A stretch of DNA of 64,000 nucleotides from Bradyrhizobium sp. CB1717 (GTDB lineage Bacteria; Pseudomonadota; Alphaproteobacteria; Rhizobiales; Xanthobacteraceae). The position numbers and the translations under genes are program-made. Of this stretch, positions 15,964 to 25,051 are shown in pieces; the first letter of the stretch is position 1, and each line of letters begins with the position of its first letter. The notes beneath the pieces were generated by a model. That model did no database searches, was not told where the DNA came from, and saw only the letters and a program-made list of their open reading frames with translations. The stretch lies in assembly GCF_029714325.1 (NCBI RefSeq), contig NZ_CP121666.1:8790501-8854500 (forward strand), in the 5' to 3' direction.

Positions 15964-18900
15964 ATGGCTTGGCGTGACGACAAGGCCCGGGCAACTCTGA
16001 TCCGCGAAGCAGCAGGAAGCGTGCAGCCGGGCAAGGCCCCCGGCAGCTTTGCCGAGCTTCTGTTCGCCTTCACCAATGTCGAGGATCTCGCCAGTCACGA
16101 TGCCTCCTCGCTTGCCTTCCTGGCGGAGCAAGCCTGGGAGCATGTGCAGCGGCGCACGGCGGGGCGTGCCGATATCCGCGTCGTCAATCCGCTGATGCCG
16201 GACGGGCGCGAGATCTCCGTGCTCGAGATCCTCAACGACAACATGCCCTTCCTGTTCGATTCCACCATGGCGGAGCTCACCGAGCAGGGCATCGAAGTCA
16301 CTCTCGTCGCTCACCCCATCATTGCGGTGGAGCGCGATGACCAGGGCAAGCTCCTGCGTTTCTACGGCGAGGCACTGCCGGAAGGGGCAAAGGGCGCGCG
16401 AGAGAGCCTGATTCACCTCCACATCACCCGCCTGGACGCCGACGCGGACCGCGAGAGGCTGATCGACGGCCTCACCAGGACGTTGAGCGACGTGCGCGCC
16501 TGCGTCGCGGACTGGCGCGCCATGCGCGACCGCGTCGAGGACGCGGTCAAGACGTTCTCGTCCAATCCGCCGCCGCTGCCGATCGACGAGGTCGCCGAGG
16601 CCAACCAGTTCCTGCAATGGCTGTGCGCGGACAATTTCACCTTTCTCGGCGTGCGCGAATATCGCTTCTCGCCCGGCCGCGATGCGTCGGACGACATCAC
16701 GACCGCCGAGGGCCTCGGTATCCTCCGCGATCCCGATGTGAAGGTCCTGCGCCGCGGCAGCGAAATGGTGGTGATGACGCCGGAGATTCGCGAGTTCATG
16801 CGCGAGCCGACCCTGCTCATCGTCATCAAGGCCAATGTGAGCAGCCGCGTTCATCGCCGCATCCGGATGGATTATGTCGGCATCAAGCTCTATACGCCCG
16901 ACGGCCGGCTCGAGGGTGAATTGCGAGTCGTCGGCCTGTTCACCTCGGGTGCCTATACGCGCTCGGCACGACAGATCCCCTATGTTCGCCACAAGGTATC
17001 GCGCGTGCTCCAGCGCGCCGGCTTCGACCCGAACAGCCATTCCGGCAAGGCTCTCCAGCATATTCTCGAGGAATATCCGCGCGACGAACTATTCCAGATC
17101 GACGTCGATACCCTCTTCGATTTCGTCATGGAGATCCTGATCCTCTATGAGCGCCCCCGCGTCCGGGCGCTGGCGCGGGTCGACAAGTTCGATCGCTTCG
17201 TTTCCATCCTCGTTTTCATTCCGCGCGACAAATACGACACCGACGTGCGCATGCGCGTCGGCGCCTTCCTGTCGCAGAGCTACAAGGGGGCACTGTCGGC
17301 CTCCTACGTGTCCTTCCCCGAAGGAGCATTGGCGCGCGTCCACTACATCATCGGACGCTATGAAGGTAAGACTCCCGCCGTCGAGCGCGCCACGCTGGAA
17401 GCCGGGATCAGCGCCATTGCCGCGACCTGGGCCGACAAGCTGAAGGCCGCCCTGGCGGCGTCGACCGACGGCATGCGGGCGCGCATGCTCGCAAATCGCT
17501 ACGCCCAGGCCTTCAGCGGCGGCTATACCGAGGCTTCCACGGCAGAACAGGCGGTCGCCGATATCGCCACTGTCGAGAAGCTCACGCCGGCCCGCCCGGT
17601 GACGATTTCGGTTCACCGCTTCGAGGAGGATGATCCCAGGCGCTTCGGCCTCAGGGTGTTTTCGGATGCCGCGCCGCTGTCGCTGTCCTACCGCGTGCCG
17701 GTGATCGAAAATCACGGCCTGCGCGTGGTCAACGAACGCACCTATCAGATCGTGCCCGGCAACAGGCCCGAGCCGGTCTGGCTGCACGACATGACGATCG
17801 AGACCAGCGACGGCCAGCCGATCGAGATCAGCCGGGACTTCAGCCATCGCCTGGAGGCCTCGATCATGGCGGTGGTCACCGATCGCGCCGAATCCGACGG
17901 GTACAATGCCTTGATCCTGCGCACGGCCCTGGGCTGGCGGGAAATCTCGACCATCCGGGCGCTGTCGCGCTATCTGCACCAGATCCGCGCACCGTTCACC
18001 CAGGACTATATGTGGGAGACCTTGCGCAAGAACGCCGCGATCACGGCCAACCTCGTCGCGCTGTTCCAGGCCCGCCGCGATCCGCGCCTCGTCCTGACCG
18101 ATCGCGAGCGTTCGGCGCGCGAAATAACTCTCCTTGCCGAGATCGAGGAGCAGCTCAAATCCGTCGCCTCGCTCGATGAAGACCGCATCCTGCGCCGTTT
18201 CACCAATCTGGTGCAGTCGACCATCCGCACCAATTGGTGGCAGATCGGCCCGGACGGACATCCGCGACCGGTGATCTCCTTCAAGTTCGACGCGCGCAAG
18301 ATCGAGGATCTGCCCCCTCCCCGACCGCTCTACGAGATTTTCGTCTATTCACCGCGTGTCGAAGGCATTCACCTGCGCTTCGGAAAGGTTGCGCGCGGTG
18401 GCTTGCGCTGGTCCGATCGGCCGCAGGATTTCCGCACCGAGATCCTCGGCCTCGTGAAAGCGCAGCAAGTCAAGAACGCCGTGATCGTGCCGGTCGGCGC
18501 CAAGGGCGGCTTCGTGCCCAAGCGCCTGCCGCCGCCCTCCGATCGCGAGGCGTGGCTCGCGGAGGGTACCGAAGCCTATCGCATCTTCGTGCGCTCGCTG
18601 CTCGAACTCACCGACAATCTCGACGGCGACATTGTGGTGCCGCCCGACTTGACCGTGCGGCATGACGGCGACGATCCCTATCTGGTCGTCGCCGCCGACA
18701 AGGGCACCGCCACCTTCTCCGACGTCGCCAACGCGATCTCGGCCGAGAAGAACCATTGGCTCGGCGATGCCTTCGCCTCCGGCGGCAGCCAGGGCTACGA
18801 CCACAAGAAGATGGGAATCACGGCGCGCGGCGCCTGGGAGGCGGTCAAGCGCCACTTCCGCGAGCTCGGCACCGACATTCAGACCACGCCTTTCACCGTG

Positions 18901-20775
18901 GTCGGCGTCGGCGACATGTCCGGCGACGTCTTCGGCAACGGCATGCTGCTCTCGCCGGCGACGAAGCTCGTTGCGGCGTTCGATCACCGCGACATTTTCA
19001 TCGATCCCTCCCCCGACCCGGCGATCAGCTTCGCCGAGCGCAAACGCCTGTTCGACCTGCCGCGATCGAGCTGGCAGGACTACGACAAATCGCTGATCTC
19101 GCAGGGCGGCGGCGTGTTCTCGCGCGCGCTCAAGGCGATCCCGCTCGCGCCGGAAGTGCGCACCCTGCTCGATCTCGACAAGGAGCAGGCCACGCCCTTC
19201 GAGGTGATGACGGCGATCCTGAAAGCGCGCGCGGACCTGTTGTGGTTCGGCGGCATCGGCACCTATATCCGCTCCTCCTCGGAAAGCGACGATCAGGCCG
19301 GCGACCGCGCCAACGATCCGATCCGCATCACCGGGACCGACGTTCGCGCCAGGGTGATCGGCGAAGGTGCCAATCTCGGCGTCACCCAGCGCGGGCGCAT
19401 CGAAGCTGCGCAGAAGGGCGTCAAGCTCAACACCGACGCGATCGACAATTCGGCCGGCGTGAATACGTCCGACCTCGAGGTCAACATCAAGATCGCATTG
19501 GCGCGCCCCGAGCGCGAGGGACGCCTCAGCCCGGCTGACCGCAACACCCTGCTTGCCGCGATGACCGGCGAAGTCGGCACGCTGGTCCTGCGCAACAACT
19601 ATCTGCAGACGCTGGCGCTCTCGCTCGCCGAACGCAAGGGCATGGCCGAGACCGGCTTCCTCACCCGCCTGATGCAGTCGCTCGAGCAACGCAGCCTGCT
19701 CAGCCGCGCCGTCGAATTCCTGCCTGACGACGCCGCGATCGCCGACCGCACACGACGCGGCCAAGCCCTGACACGGCCCGAGCTTGCCGTGTTGCTCGCC
19801 TATGCCAAGCTGACACTCTACAGCGACCTGCTCGAAACCGGCGTGCCTGATGATCCCTATCTCGCCCGCAGACTGTCCCTGTATTTTCCGCGCGAGGTTC
19901 CCGACAAATTCCCGGCCGCGGTCGAGCTCCATCGCCTCCGACGCGAGATCATCGCGACCAGTCTCGTCAATGCCGTGATCAACCGCGGGGGCCCGGCCTG
20001 CATCGTGCGCCTGACCGACGAGACCGACGCCGATATCTCGACCATCGTCATGGCCCAGGTGGCGGTGGACGCGATCTACGAGCTCAGGCGGCTCAATGAC
20101 GGGATCGACGCGCTCGACACCCTCATCGACGGACAGTTGCAGCTCGGCCTCTACGCGGCGATTCAGGATCTCCTGCTCTCCCGCATGGTCTGGTACGTGC
20201 GCAATGTCGATTTCAAGGACGGTCTCAGTGCAGTGATCGCCCGGTTTGGTCCTGCCGTCCGCGAGGTCGCAGCCTCGCTCGACAACGCCCTGCCACCGGA
20301 CCTGCAGGCCGCGCGCAGCAAGCGCCGGCAGGACCTGATCGATGCCGGCGTCCCGACCGGCCTCGCCGGCGACCTGGCCGACCTCGACGCCCTGGTCTCG
20401 GCGCCCGATATCGTGACGGTCGCCGAGCGCACCAGCCGCAGCATCGGCGATGCCGCCGCGACGTTCTTTGCCGCCGAGGCCAATTTCCGTCTCGACCGCA
20501 TCACCGCCGCTGCGCGCAACGTGCCGGCAAGCGATCATTTCGAGCGCCTCGCCATCGACCGCGCCGTCGACCTGATCGCGGCTGCCGAAAGACGCCTGGC
20601 CGCAGATATGCTGACCATCGGCCAATCCGGTCAGCAGGCGGCGGAGACCTGGCTTGCAGCTCATCCCGAGGCGACGCGCATCCGCCGTACCGTCGAGGAG
20701 ATTGCCGCCGGCGGCCTGACGCTCGCCAAGCTGATGGTGGCGGCGAACCTGCTGGGGGACCTGGTCAAAGCCTGA
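15964..20775 (+). CDS. gdhB: NAD-specific glutamate dehydrogenase, large (L-GDH) type
   Basis: A 1,603-residue enzyme converting glutamate to 2-oxoglutarate and ammonia with NAD+. The long N-terminal half carries the ACT-like regulatory regions of the 180-kDa GDH class (for example LNDNMPFLFDSTMAEL and VVNPLMPDGREISVLE). The catalytic domain begins near residue 800 with GGLRWSDRPQDFRTEILGL, followed by VPVGAKGGFV with the catalytic-region lysine. Further on are VVGVGDMSGDVFGNGMLLS (nucleotide-binding) and LLWFGGIGTYIR. Length matches the family. The start at ATG 15964 has GGAGGA five bases upstream; the frame is open back to 15829, but that part belongs to the repeated leader. The role is glutamate catabolism. 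Confidence 0.95.
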   Translation: MAWRDDKARATLIREAAGSVQPGKAPGSFAELLFAFTNVEDLASHDASSLAFLAEQAWEHVQRRTAGRADIRVVNPLMPDGREISVLEILNDNMPFLFDSTMAELTEQGIEVTLVAHPIIAVERDDQGKLLRFYGEALPEGAKGARESLIHLHITRLDADADRERLIDGLTRTLSDVRACVADWRAMRDRVEDAVKTFSSNPPPLPIDEVAEANQFLQWLCADNFTFLGVREYRFSPGRDASDDITTAEGLGILRDPDVKVLRRGSEMVVMTPEIREFMREPTLLIVIKANVSSRVHRRIRMDYVGIKLYTPDGRLEGELRVVGLFTSGAYTRSARQIPYVRHKVSRVLQRAGFDPNSHSGKALQHILEEYPRDELFQIDVDTLFDFVMEILILYERPRVRALARVDKFDRFVSILVFIPRDKYDTDVRMRVGAFLSQSYKGALSASYVSFPEGALARVHYIIGRYEGKTPAVERATLEAGISAIAATWADKLKAALAASTDGMRARMLANRYAQAFSGGYTEASTAEQAVADIATVEKLTPARPVTISVHRFEEDDPRRFGLRVFSDAAPLSLSYRVPVIENHGLRVVNERTYQIVPGNRPEPVWLHDMTIETSDGQPIEISRDFSHRLEASIMAVVTDRAESDGYNALILRTALGWREISTIRALSRYLHQIRAPFTQDYMWETLRKNAAITANLVALFQARRDPRLVLTDRERSAREITLLAEIEEQLKSVASLDEDRILRRFTNLVQSTIRTNWWQIGPDGHPRPVISFKFDARKIEDLPPPRPLYEIFVYSPRVEGIHLRFGKVARGGLRWSDRPQDFRTEILGLVKAQQVKNAVIVPVGAKGGFVPKRLPPPSDREAWLAEGTEAYRIFVRSLLELTDNLDGDIVVPPDLTVRHDGDDPYLVVAADKGTATFSDVANAISAEKNHWLGDAFASGGSQGYDHKKMGITARGAWEAVKRHFRELGTDIQTTPFTVVGVGDMSGDVFGNGMLLSPATKLVAAFDHRDIFIDPSPDPAISFAERKRLFDLPRSSWQDYDKSLISQGGGVFSRALKAIPLAPEVRTLLDLDKEQATPFEVMTAILKARADLLWFGGIGTYIRSSSESDDQAGDRANDPIRITGTDVRARVIGEGANLGVTQRGRIEAAQKGVKLNTDAIDNSAGVNTSDLEVNIKIALARPEREGRLSPADRNTLLAAMTGEVGTLVLRNNYLQTLALSLAERKGMAETGFLTRLMQSLEQRSLLSRAVEFLPDDAAIADRTRRGQALTRPELAVLLAYAKLTLYSDLLETGVPDDPYLARRLSLYFPREVPDKFPAAVELHRLRREIIATSLVNAVINRGGPACIVRLTDETDADISTIVMAQVAVDAIYELRRLNDGIDALDTLIDGQLQLGLYAAIQDLLLSRMVWYVRNVDFKDGLSAVIARFGPAVREVAASLDNALPPDLQAARSKRRQDLIDAGVPTGLAGDLADLDALVSAPDIVTVAERTSRSIGDAAATFFAAEANFRLDRITAAARNVPASDHFERLAIDRAVDLIAAAERRLAADMLTIGQSGQQAAETWLAAHPEATRIRRTVEEIAAGGLTLAKLMVAANLLGDLVKA

Positions 20776-20824
20776 GGGCGTGCGAGCAGCGATGCGAGAC
20801 GTGCAATGAGGACGGAGGAATCCA

Positions 20825-21145
20825 ATGATCCACGCCACTTGCCATACCGCCGACAATGTCCGCTGCATCGAGTTCGATGCCACGCCGTGGTTCAGCGAGG
20901 CTGATGCTCCGAGCATCATCGATTTGGCCCAGCGAGGATGGACCAGCACGGCGATTGCGGAGTCCCTCGAGCGCCGACGAGGATACGAAGGCTTGCACGA
21001 CCTCGTCGAGTATGCGGCGAAGCGACTGCAATTGGAATCCCTGGAGGATCCAACCTGGGAAACCTTCGCGTGCGTCGTCGATGGACCCGAGGCCGTCGCC
21101 TGGCTCAAGCAGAACCGGCCCAACGTCGCGGCAGGGATCCCGTAA
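20825..21145 (+). CDS. Hypothetical protein, 106 aa
   Basis: A 106-residue soluble protein beginning MIHATCHTADNVRCIEFDATPWF, with a helix-turn-helix-looking middle (IIDLAQRGWTSTAIAESLER) and the tail GPEAVAWLKQNRPNVAAGI. It lies 49 bases after NAD-GDH on the same strand behind GACGGAGG, so it may be co-transcribed. It is the last gene before the tRNA-flanked island. No function is known to me. Confidence 0.65.
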   Translation: MIHATCHTADNVRCIEFDATPWFSEADAPSIIDLAQRGWTSTAIAESLERRRGYEGLHDLVEYAAKRLQLESLEDPTWETFACVVDGPEAVAWLKQNRPNVAAGIP

Positions 21146-21199
21146 GCCAAGGGAAGCGCAGCAAAGGCCACAATTGACTGGCGGCATCGCAAGCGAAGC

Positions 21200-21227
21200 G
21201 GAAATGGCGCGCCCGGAACGATTGGAA
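21200..21227. repeat. Left attachment-site copy (displaced tRNA-Arg 3' end)
   Basis: It matches 26814-26841 at 26 of 28 positions. Bases 21205-21223 are identical to the last 19 bases of the tRNA gene including the encoded CCA. No tRNA body adjoins it. Confidence 0.75.
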
Positions 21228-21382
21228 ATTGCGGTCGCCGCTCTGCAGCCCGGCGACTGCGATAATATTGGTTGCAGCCATCGTCATAACCAGGAGAAAT
21301 GCGGGCAGCTTTACGTCCCTTTTCTATTTCTGCTGACGCGCCCTCCAATTCGACTCCACCTTTTGCCTCCAGCAATATCCAG

Positions 21383-21643
21383 CTATTTGCGTGGTTTTAA
21401 CGTGAAGCGGGACCACAAATGACCGATCAGCGACAGGACTATGGCGGCCAAAATGGCCGGGAGCCAAATCGACGTGGTTATGACGAACAAGGAAATGATG
21501 ATCACACGTCCAAATACCGATTCGCTGACCGGATTCTTAAGACCCGCGAAATAGGCGTAGATGATAAAAATGGTGGCCGGCACCATCCACGCGGCGAAGA
21601 GCACCAGTAACAGGTCAATAAGTTGGCTGGCATAATAGGACAT
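21383..21643 (-). CDS. Small membrane protein
   Basis: An 86-residue protein with two or three hydrophobic segments (LIDLLLVLFAAWMVPATIFIIYAYF; VIIISLFVITTSIWLPAILAAIVLSLIG) and a basic C-terminus ending in LKPRK. The start ATG at 21643 is preceded by an AGGAGG-like box. It is the first island gene past the left attachment site. No homologous family is recognised. Confidence 0.65.
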   Translation of the reverse strand: MSYYASQLIDLLLVLFAAWMVPATIFIIYAYFAGLKNPVSESVFGRVIIISLFVITTSIWLPAILAAIVLSLIGHLWSRFTLKPRK

Positions 21644-21824
21644 GAGCGCACCTCCTGACAGCGCTGGTGCGAAATGCTGTCACCGCTGCGAGAGCTACGG
21701 CGATTGTCGAGGAAAATCCGTCTTTGTTCGCGTTCGCGGGCATCTGCCTGCTCGGCGCCGCCGTCCCGGGCCGGTGCCCAAACTCATGTGAAGCCCGCCT
21801 TGGATTCGTCTGCGCCGGGATCTC

Positions 21825-22613
21825 TCAACGCGCACTCGCTGAGACGGCTCGGGCAAGGGCTCGTCCAATGCAATCATAACCATCGGCGGTGTTGTGTAAC
21901 CCGTCCCATGTTACAAGCGCGCTTTGCGCGACTCCGGCGCTGATCGAATTTCGCATCAACGCAAAACGAGAGAACAACCCGACCCGTTCCTGCTTCGCGA
22001 CATCCGCGATGATGGCCTCCATCGTTGAATAGCTGGCGGAAGCGAGCACCTGCGGCGCATACTGCAGATCCATCAGCACAACATCGGCAGACCCCGCCTT
22101 AAGTGCCCTGACCCCTTCAAGAACGCTCCTCTTGAGGCCTTCGTCTGGCCGCCCCCCCCAAGCGACGTCATTGGTGCCCAATTGCCAGATAACAAGATCA
22201 GGCGCGTGCGCGAATACGTCACGTTCGAAACGCGCGACGTTGTTCGGGATCGTGTCGCCGACTCGACCGCTGTTGATGACCTCGATCGCGGCGTTCGATC
22301 TAAGTCTCGACAGTTCTCGGCGCATCACCTCCGGATATGTGGCCGCGGACCTAAGCACCCAGAGTCCCACCGTCGACGATGATCCAATCGCCACAATCTT
22401 TAGCGGCTCACCAGATTTCAAACGCGACGCCGTGCGGGGCAATTGCGCCCCCAGCGAGGCGTTGAAATTTGCTGAAAGACATTTCTCGGCAGAGGATATC
22501 TCATCCTGCGCTTGAGAGGGTGCCGTGCCGGACAATCCGACAATCATGGCAGCACCGATCGACACTATTGTTCGAGCGGCTCGGATTACGTGCATGGCCA
22601 TAAATCGACACAT
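21825..22613 (-). CDS. Secreted SGNH/GDSL-type esterase
   Basis: An exported hydrolase of about 262 residues with a Sec signal (TIVSIGAAMIVGLSGTAPSQAQ). The SGNH blocks are present: block I IVAIGSSSTVG (catalytic Ser), block II glycine in NSGRVGDT, block III LGTNDVAWG (Asn), and block V WDGLHNTADGYD with the Asp-x-x-His pair. It probably removes acyl or acetyl groups from a lipid or glycan in the periplasm. The exact start is uncertain among ATG codons at 22613, 22601 and 22595 or a TTG at 22622. It is divergent from the hydrolase gene at 22741. Confidence 0.8.
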   Translation of the reverse strand: MCRFMAMHVIRAARTIVSIGAAMIVGLSGTAPSQAQDEISSAEKCLSANFNASLGAQLPRTASRLKSGEPLKIVAIGSSSTVGLWVLRSAATYPEVMRRELSRLRSNAAIEVINSGRVGDTIPNNVARFERDVFAHAPDLVIWQLGTNDVAWGGRPDEGLKRSVLEGVRALKAGSADVVLMDLQYAPQVLASASYSTMEAIIADVAKQERVGLFSRFALMRNSISAGVAQSALVTWDGLHNTADGYDCIGRALARAVSASAR

Positions 22614-22740
22614 ATTCCCCAATAACTGGTCGATTCTGTCTTGACAACCCTTGGCGTCAAACGTTCTGTCGTCTGATTACAGGTCGATTGACGCGCGGGC
22701 AGCAACACGATGAATCCGCGGATTGTCGCGGGTAAGGACC

Positions 22741-23973
22741 ATGTCCGGAAAACCTGTAGCGAAGCGATTAGTGTTCCATATCGGCGGCTATGATCCAATC
22801 ACGTCGCATGTTGACGCGCAGCGACGCTTTGTGCGCGAAATTGCCAGGTTCCAGCGTACATGGTCAGTGAAAGCGACCGTTGACGGTTTGCATGATACCG
22901 CCGATGAGATTCGATGGAATGTAACGACAACCGGCCCCGATTGGCTGGTCGAAACCGATTACCGCCTGGTCCGATGGCACGACGTAATTGAGACCTTCGG
23001 GGATCGAAGCAATGGCTCACGCATCTCCGTCGGCATTCTTACGCTTCTGGATTTCGTTTTGGCCGGAACTCTTTGGCGTTACCTGCAGATCAATTGGCGT
23101 TACGCACTTTTTTTTCTCTATCCATTCGTCATGTTCGGACTGCTCATGGCGGCCGCCATCTTGATTGGCTTGCTTGCGTTCAAAATCACCGGATCAATTC
23201 CCGTTGCTGCTGCTGGCGGCCTCTTCGGAGTCGCAGCCGTCTTGGCGGGTCCGTGGCGCTGGCTGCACCTGGGCGACCTGTTCGACGATTGGATTTTTTC
23301 TCGTGAGTATATTCGATTCGGCAATTCGGAAATCGAGCAAAGGCTAGAGAGGGTGGCCACCGAGCTCGTGGCTGCGGCCAGCAATTCCGCCGCAGACGAA
23401 ATTTTGGTCATTGGGCACAGTCTTGGCGCCGTACTTGCGGTTGATCTACTTGACCGCGCCTTGAAGCAGGACCCTGACCCCGGTCGGAACCAAATTCCCG
23501 TCACGTTCTTGAGCGTTGGATCATCCATACTCAAGGTCGGCCTGCACCCGAAGGCCACGCGCTTTCGCGCGACGATGGAACGCGTCGCCAAGTCGCGCGC
23601 GATCTTCTGGGGCGACTATCAGGCCCTCGTCGACCCGCTGAACTTTTACAAAAGCCGGCCGATGGCCGAAATGGGCTTGTCGACGGAAAACGAAGCGACC
23701 GTCAGGGTCGTGAGATTCAGCCGCATGCTCGACGACCATATTTATCGACGCATCAGGCTCAATTTCTTCCGCTTGCACGGCCAGTTCGTCAGTGGAAATG
23801 ATAAGCGAGCATCGTACGATTACTTCATGCTCACATGCGGACCTATTTCGGCCAAATTGCAGACGCTTGCCCCGGATGGCGCCGTGCCGATGATTGCTGA
23901 CGACGGAGGACTAATTGCGAGCGCGCCCCTGTCGGAAGGCGAACTGCCAAGTCGTCCGGGCGCGGCAGCCTAA
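22741..23973 (+). CDS. Membrane-associated alpha/beta hydrolase (lipase-like)
   Basis: A 410-residue protein. The N-terminus has VFHIGGYDPITSHV, and the middle holds two strong transmembrane helices (about residues 100-165, including YALFFLYPFVMFGLLMAAA and the segment after it). The C-terminal half carries the nucleophile elbow LVIGHSLGAVLAVDLL (Ser in GHSLG) as in class-3-like lipases. The catalytic Asp and His are not certain. The start is ATG 22741 behind AAGGA; an in-frame TTG lies 18 bases earlier. It is 5 bases upstream of an isoprenylcysteine-methyltransferase-like gene, so the two form an operon, perhaps acting on a membrane lipid (inference). Confidence 0.75.
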   Translation: MSGKPVAKRLVFHIGGYDPITSHVDAQRRFVREIARFQRTWSVKATVDGLHDTADEIRWNVTTTGPDWLVETDYRLVRWHDVIETFGDRSNGSRISVGILTLLDFVLAGTLWRYLQINWRYALFFLYPFVMFGLLMAAAILIGLLAFKITGSIPVAAAGGLFGVAAVLAGPWRWLHLGDLFDDWIFSREYIRFGNSEIEQRLERVATELVAAASNSAADEILVIGHSLGAVLAVDLLDRALKQDPDPGRNQIPVTFLSVGSSILKVGLHPKATRFRATMERVAKSRAIFWGDYQALVDPLNFYKSRPMAEMGLSTENEATVRVVRFSRMLDDHIYRRIRLNFFRLHGQFVSGNDKRASYDYFMLTCGPISAKLQTLAPDGAVPMIADDGGLIASAPLSEGELPSRPGAAA

Positions 23974-23978
23974 TTCAA

Positions 23979-24563
23979 ATGACGCCCACCATTTCGAAAA
24001 TCATTTTCGTGGCATTGGCGATCGGCTGGTACCTCATACGCTATAAGTACGCGCGGCGCTCCCGCCGTGCGAGGATTGTGCAGAGCGCTCGCGGCCCCCT
24101 GGAAACCGCGCTCCTGCTCATATCTCTTTCGGGCCTTGGACTTGTTCCGCTCGTCTACGTCGCGACGGGAATACCTCATTTCGCAGATCACAGCTTCTAT
24201 CCCTCGCTGGCTTGGCTGGGGTCTCTCGTTGCGATTGCGGCTTTGAGCGTGTTTCACCTGACTCACCGTGCACTCGGCCGGAACTGGTCGATAAGTCTCG
24301 ACGTGCGCGAGAACCATGAACTCGTGACCGAAGGGATTTACCGGAAAGTTCGACACCCGATGTATTCCGCATTTTGGCTGTGGGCTATCGCCCAGGCATT
24401 GCTGCTGCCTAATTGGATTGCCGGTTTCGCGGGCCTCGCCGGCTTCGGGATTTTGTTCTTTGGCCGCGTCGCGAGAGAAGAGCGAATGATGCTGCAGACG
24501 TTTGGCGACAGCTATCGCGAGTACATGGCGCGGACCGATCGGGTCTTCCCGTGGATACTCTGA
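23979..24563 (+). CDS. Isoprenylcysteine/phospholipid methyltransferase family membrane protein
   Basis: A 194-residue integral membrane protein with about four hydrophobic helices. It carries the C-terminal family signature: GIYRKVRHPMYSAFW, then a helix, then REERMMLQTFGDSYREYMART, which forms the SAM-binding pocket in ICMT/PEMT-like enzymes. Bacterial members methylate lipids or other small acceptors, not prenylated proteins. It follows the lipase-like gene by 5 bases. The acceptor is unknown. Confidence 0.85.
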   Translation: MTPTISKIIFVALAIGWYLIRYKYARRSRRARIVQSARGPLETALLLISLSGLGLVPLVYVATGIPHFADHSFYPSLAWLGSLVAIAALSVFHLTHRALGRNWSISLDVRENHELVTEGIYRKVRHPMYSAFWLWAIAQALLLPNWIAGFAGLAGFGILFFGRVAREERMMLQTFGDSYREYMARTDRVFPWIL

Positions 24564-24768
24564 AGGGGCCCCGACACTCTTGTGAGACCACGGAACCGAC
24601 ATGGAACCGGATACCTCAATTTTTGCGTGCCATTTCCGCAACATACGACAAAAAAGGACTATCGGGGATGCTGAAGCCTCGGTCTGGTCATTGCCGTTCT
24701 GACTCGCCTCTGGTTATTTCTATGCGTGTCAGGTGAATTCCAAGCTACTCCAATCATGTGGGGACAAG

Positions 24769-24963
24769 ATGTTGAAATTCGCAATCCTCGGTATCGCTTC
24801 TTTGGCGTTCGTTGGGACCGCAGTTGCTGCGGACCTGCCGCGGCCTCAGCCGGTTGCTGCTGCCCCGGCGCCGGTTGGCAAATACCCGGTCGGCAAATAC
24901 CCTGTCGGTAAGAGCCCGGTGGGCAAATACCCGGTGGCGTCCCCGGTGGTGACCAAAGGTTGA
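24769..24963 (+). CDS. Small secreted protein with PVGKY tandem repeats
   Basis: A 64-residue precursor. The signal peptide MLKFAILGIASLAFVGTAVAA is followed by a 43-residue proline-rich mature part with repeated PVGKYPVGKYPVGKSPVGKY. At the DNA level there are about four 15-base units (24881-24945). ATG 24769 is preceded by GGGGA; an upstream GTG at 24733 gives a longer form without a sensible signal. Short basic, Pro-Val-Gly-Lys-rich proteins could bind the cell wall or a polyanion; no family is recognised. Confidence 0.7.
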   Translation: MLKFAILGIASLAFVGTAVAADLPRPQPVAAAPAPVGKYPVGKYPVGKSPVGKYPVASPVVTKG

Positions 24964-24972
24964 TCTGACTGT

Positions 24973-25002
24973 CCAGGCGAACGCCGATGGGGATTCGCCT
25001 GG
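24973..25002 (+). terminator. Stem-loop after the PVGKY gene
   Basis: A 9-bp perfect stem (CCAGGCGAA, 12-base loop, TTCGCCTGG) ten bases after the stop of the PVGKY gene. No T-run follows, so strength is uncertain. A second small palindrome (AGGTA-CA-TACCT, 25006-25017) follows at once and may be an operator for the next gene. Confidence 0.5.
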
Positions 25003-25051
25003 GGTAGGTACATACCTTTGCATCGGATCTTTGATCCAAGAGGATTCGAAG

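Noticed and set aside
18349..21375. A 1,008-residue open frame on the minus strand
   Set aside because: It is antisense to NAD-GDH and rich in Arg/Gly/Ala/His as expected from the complement of high-G+C coding DNA; no family motif. The same holds for long antisense frames over yidC, ctaD, gshA and the FadB-like gene.
24590..24640. EcfG-type promoter upstream of the PVGKY gene
   Set aside because: GGAAC is present, but the -10 part reads GCGTG instead of CGTT.
24881..24945. CRISPR-like tandem repeat
   Set aside because: The 15-base units are contiguous, in frame and encode PVGK(Y/S); no spacers.
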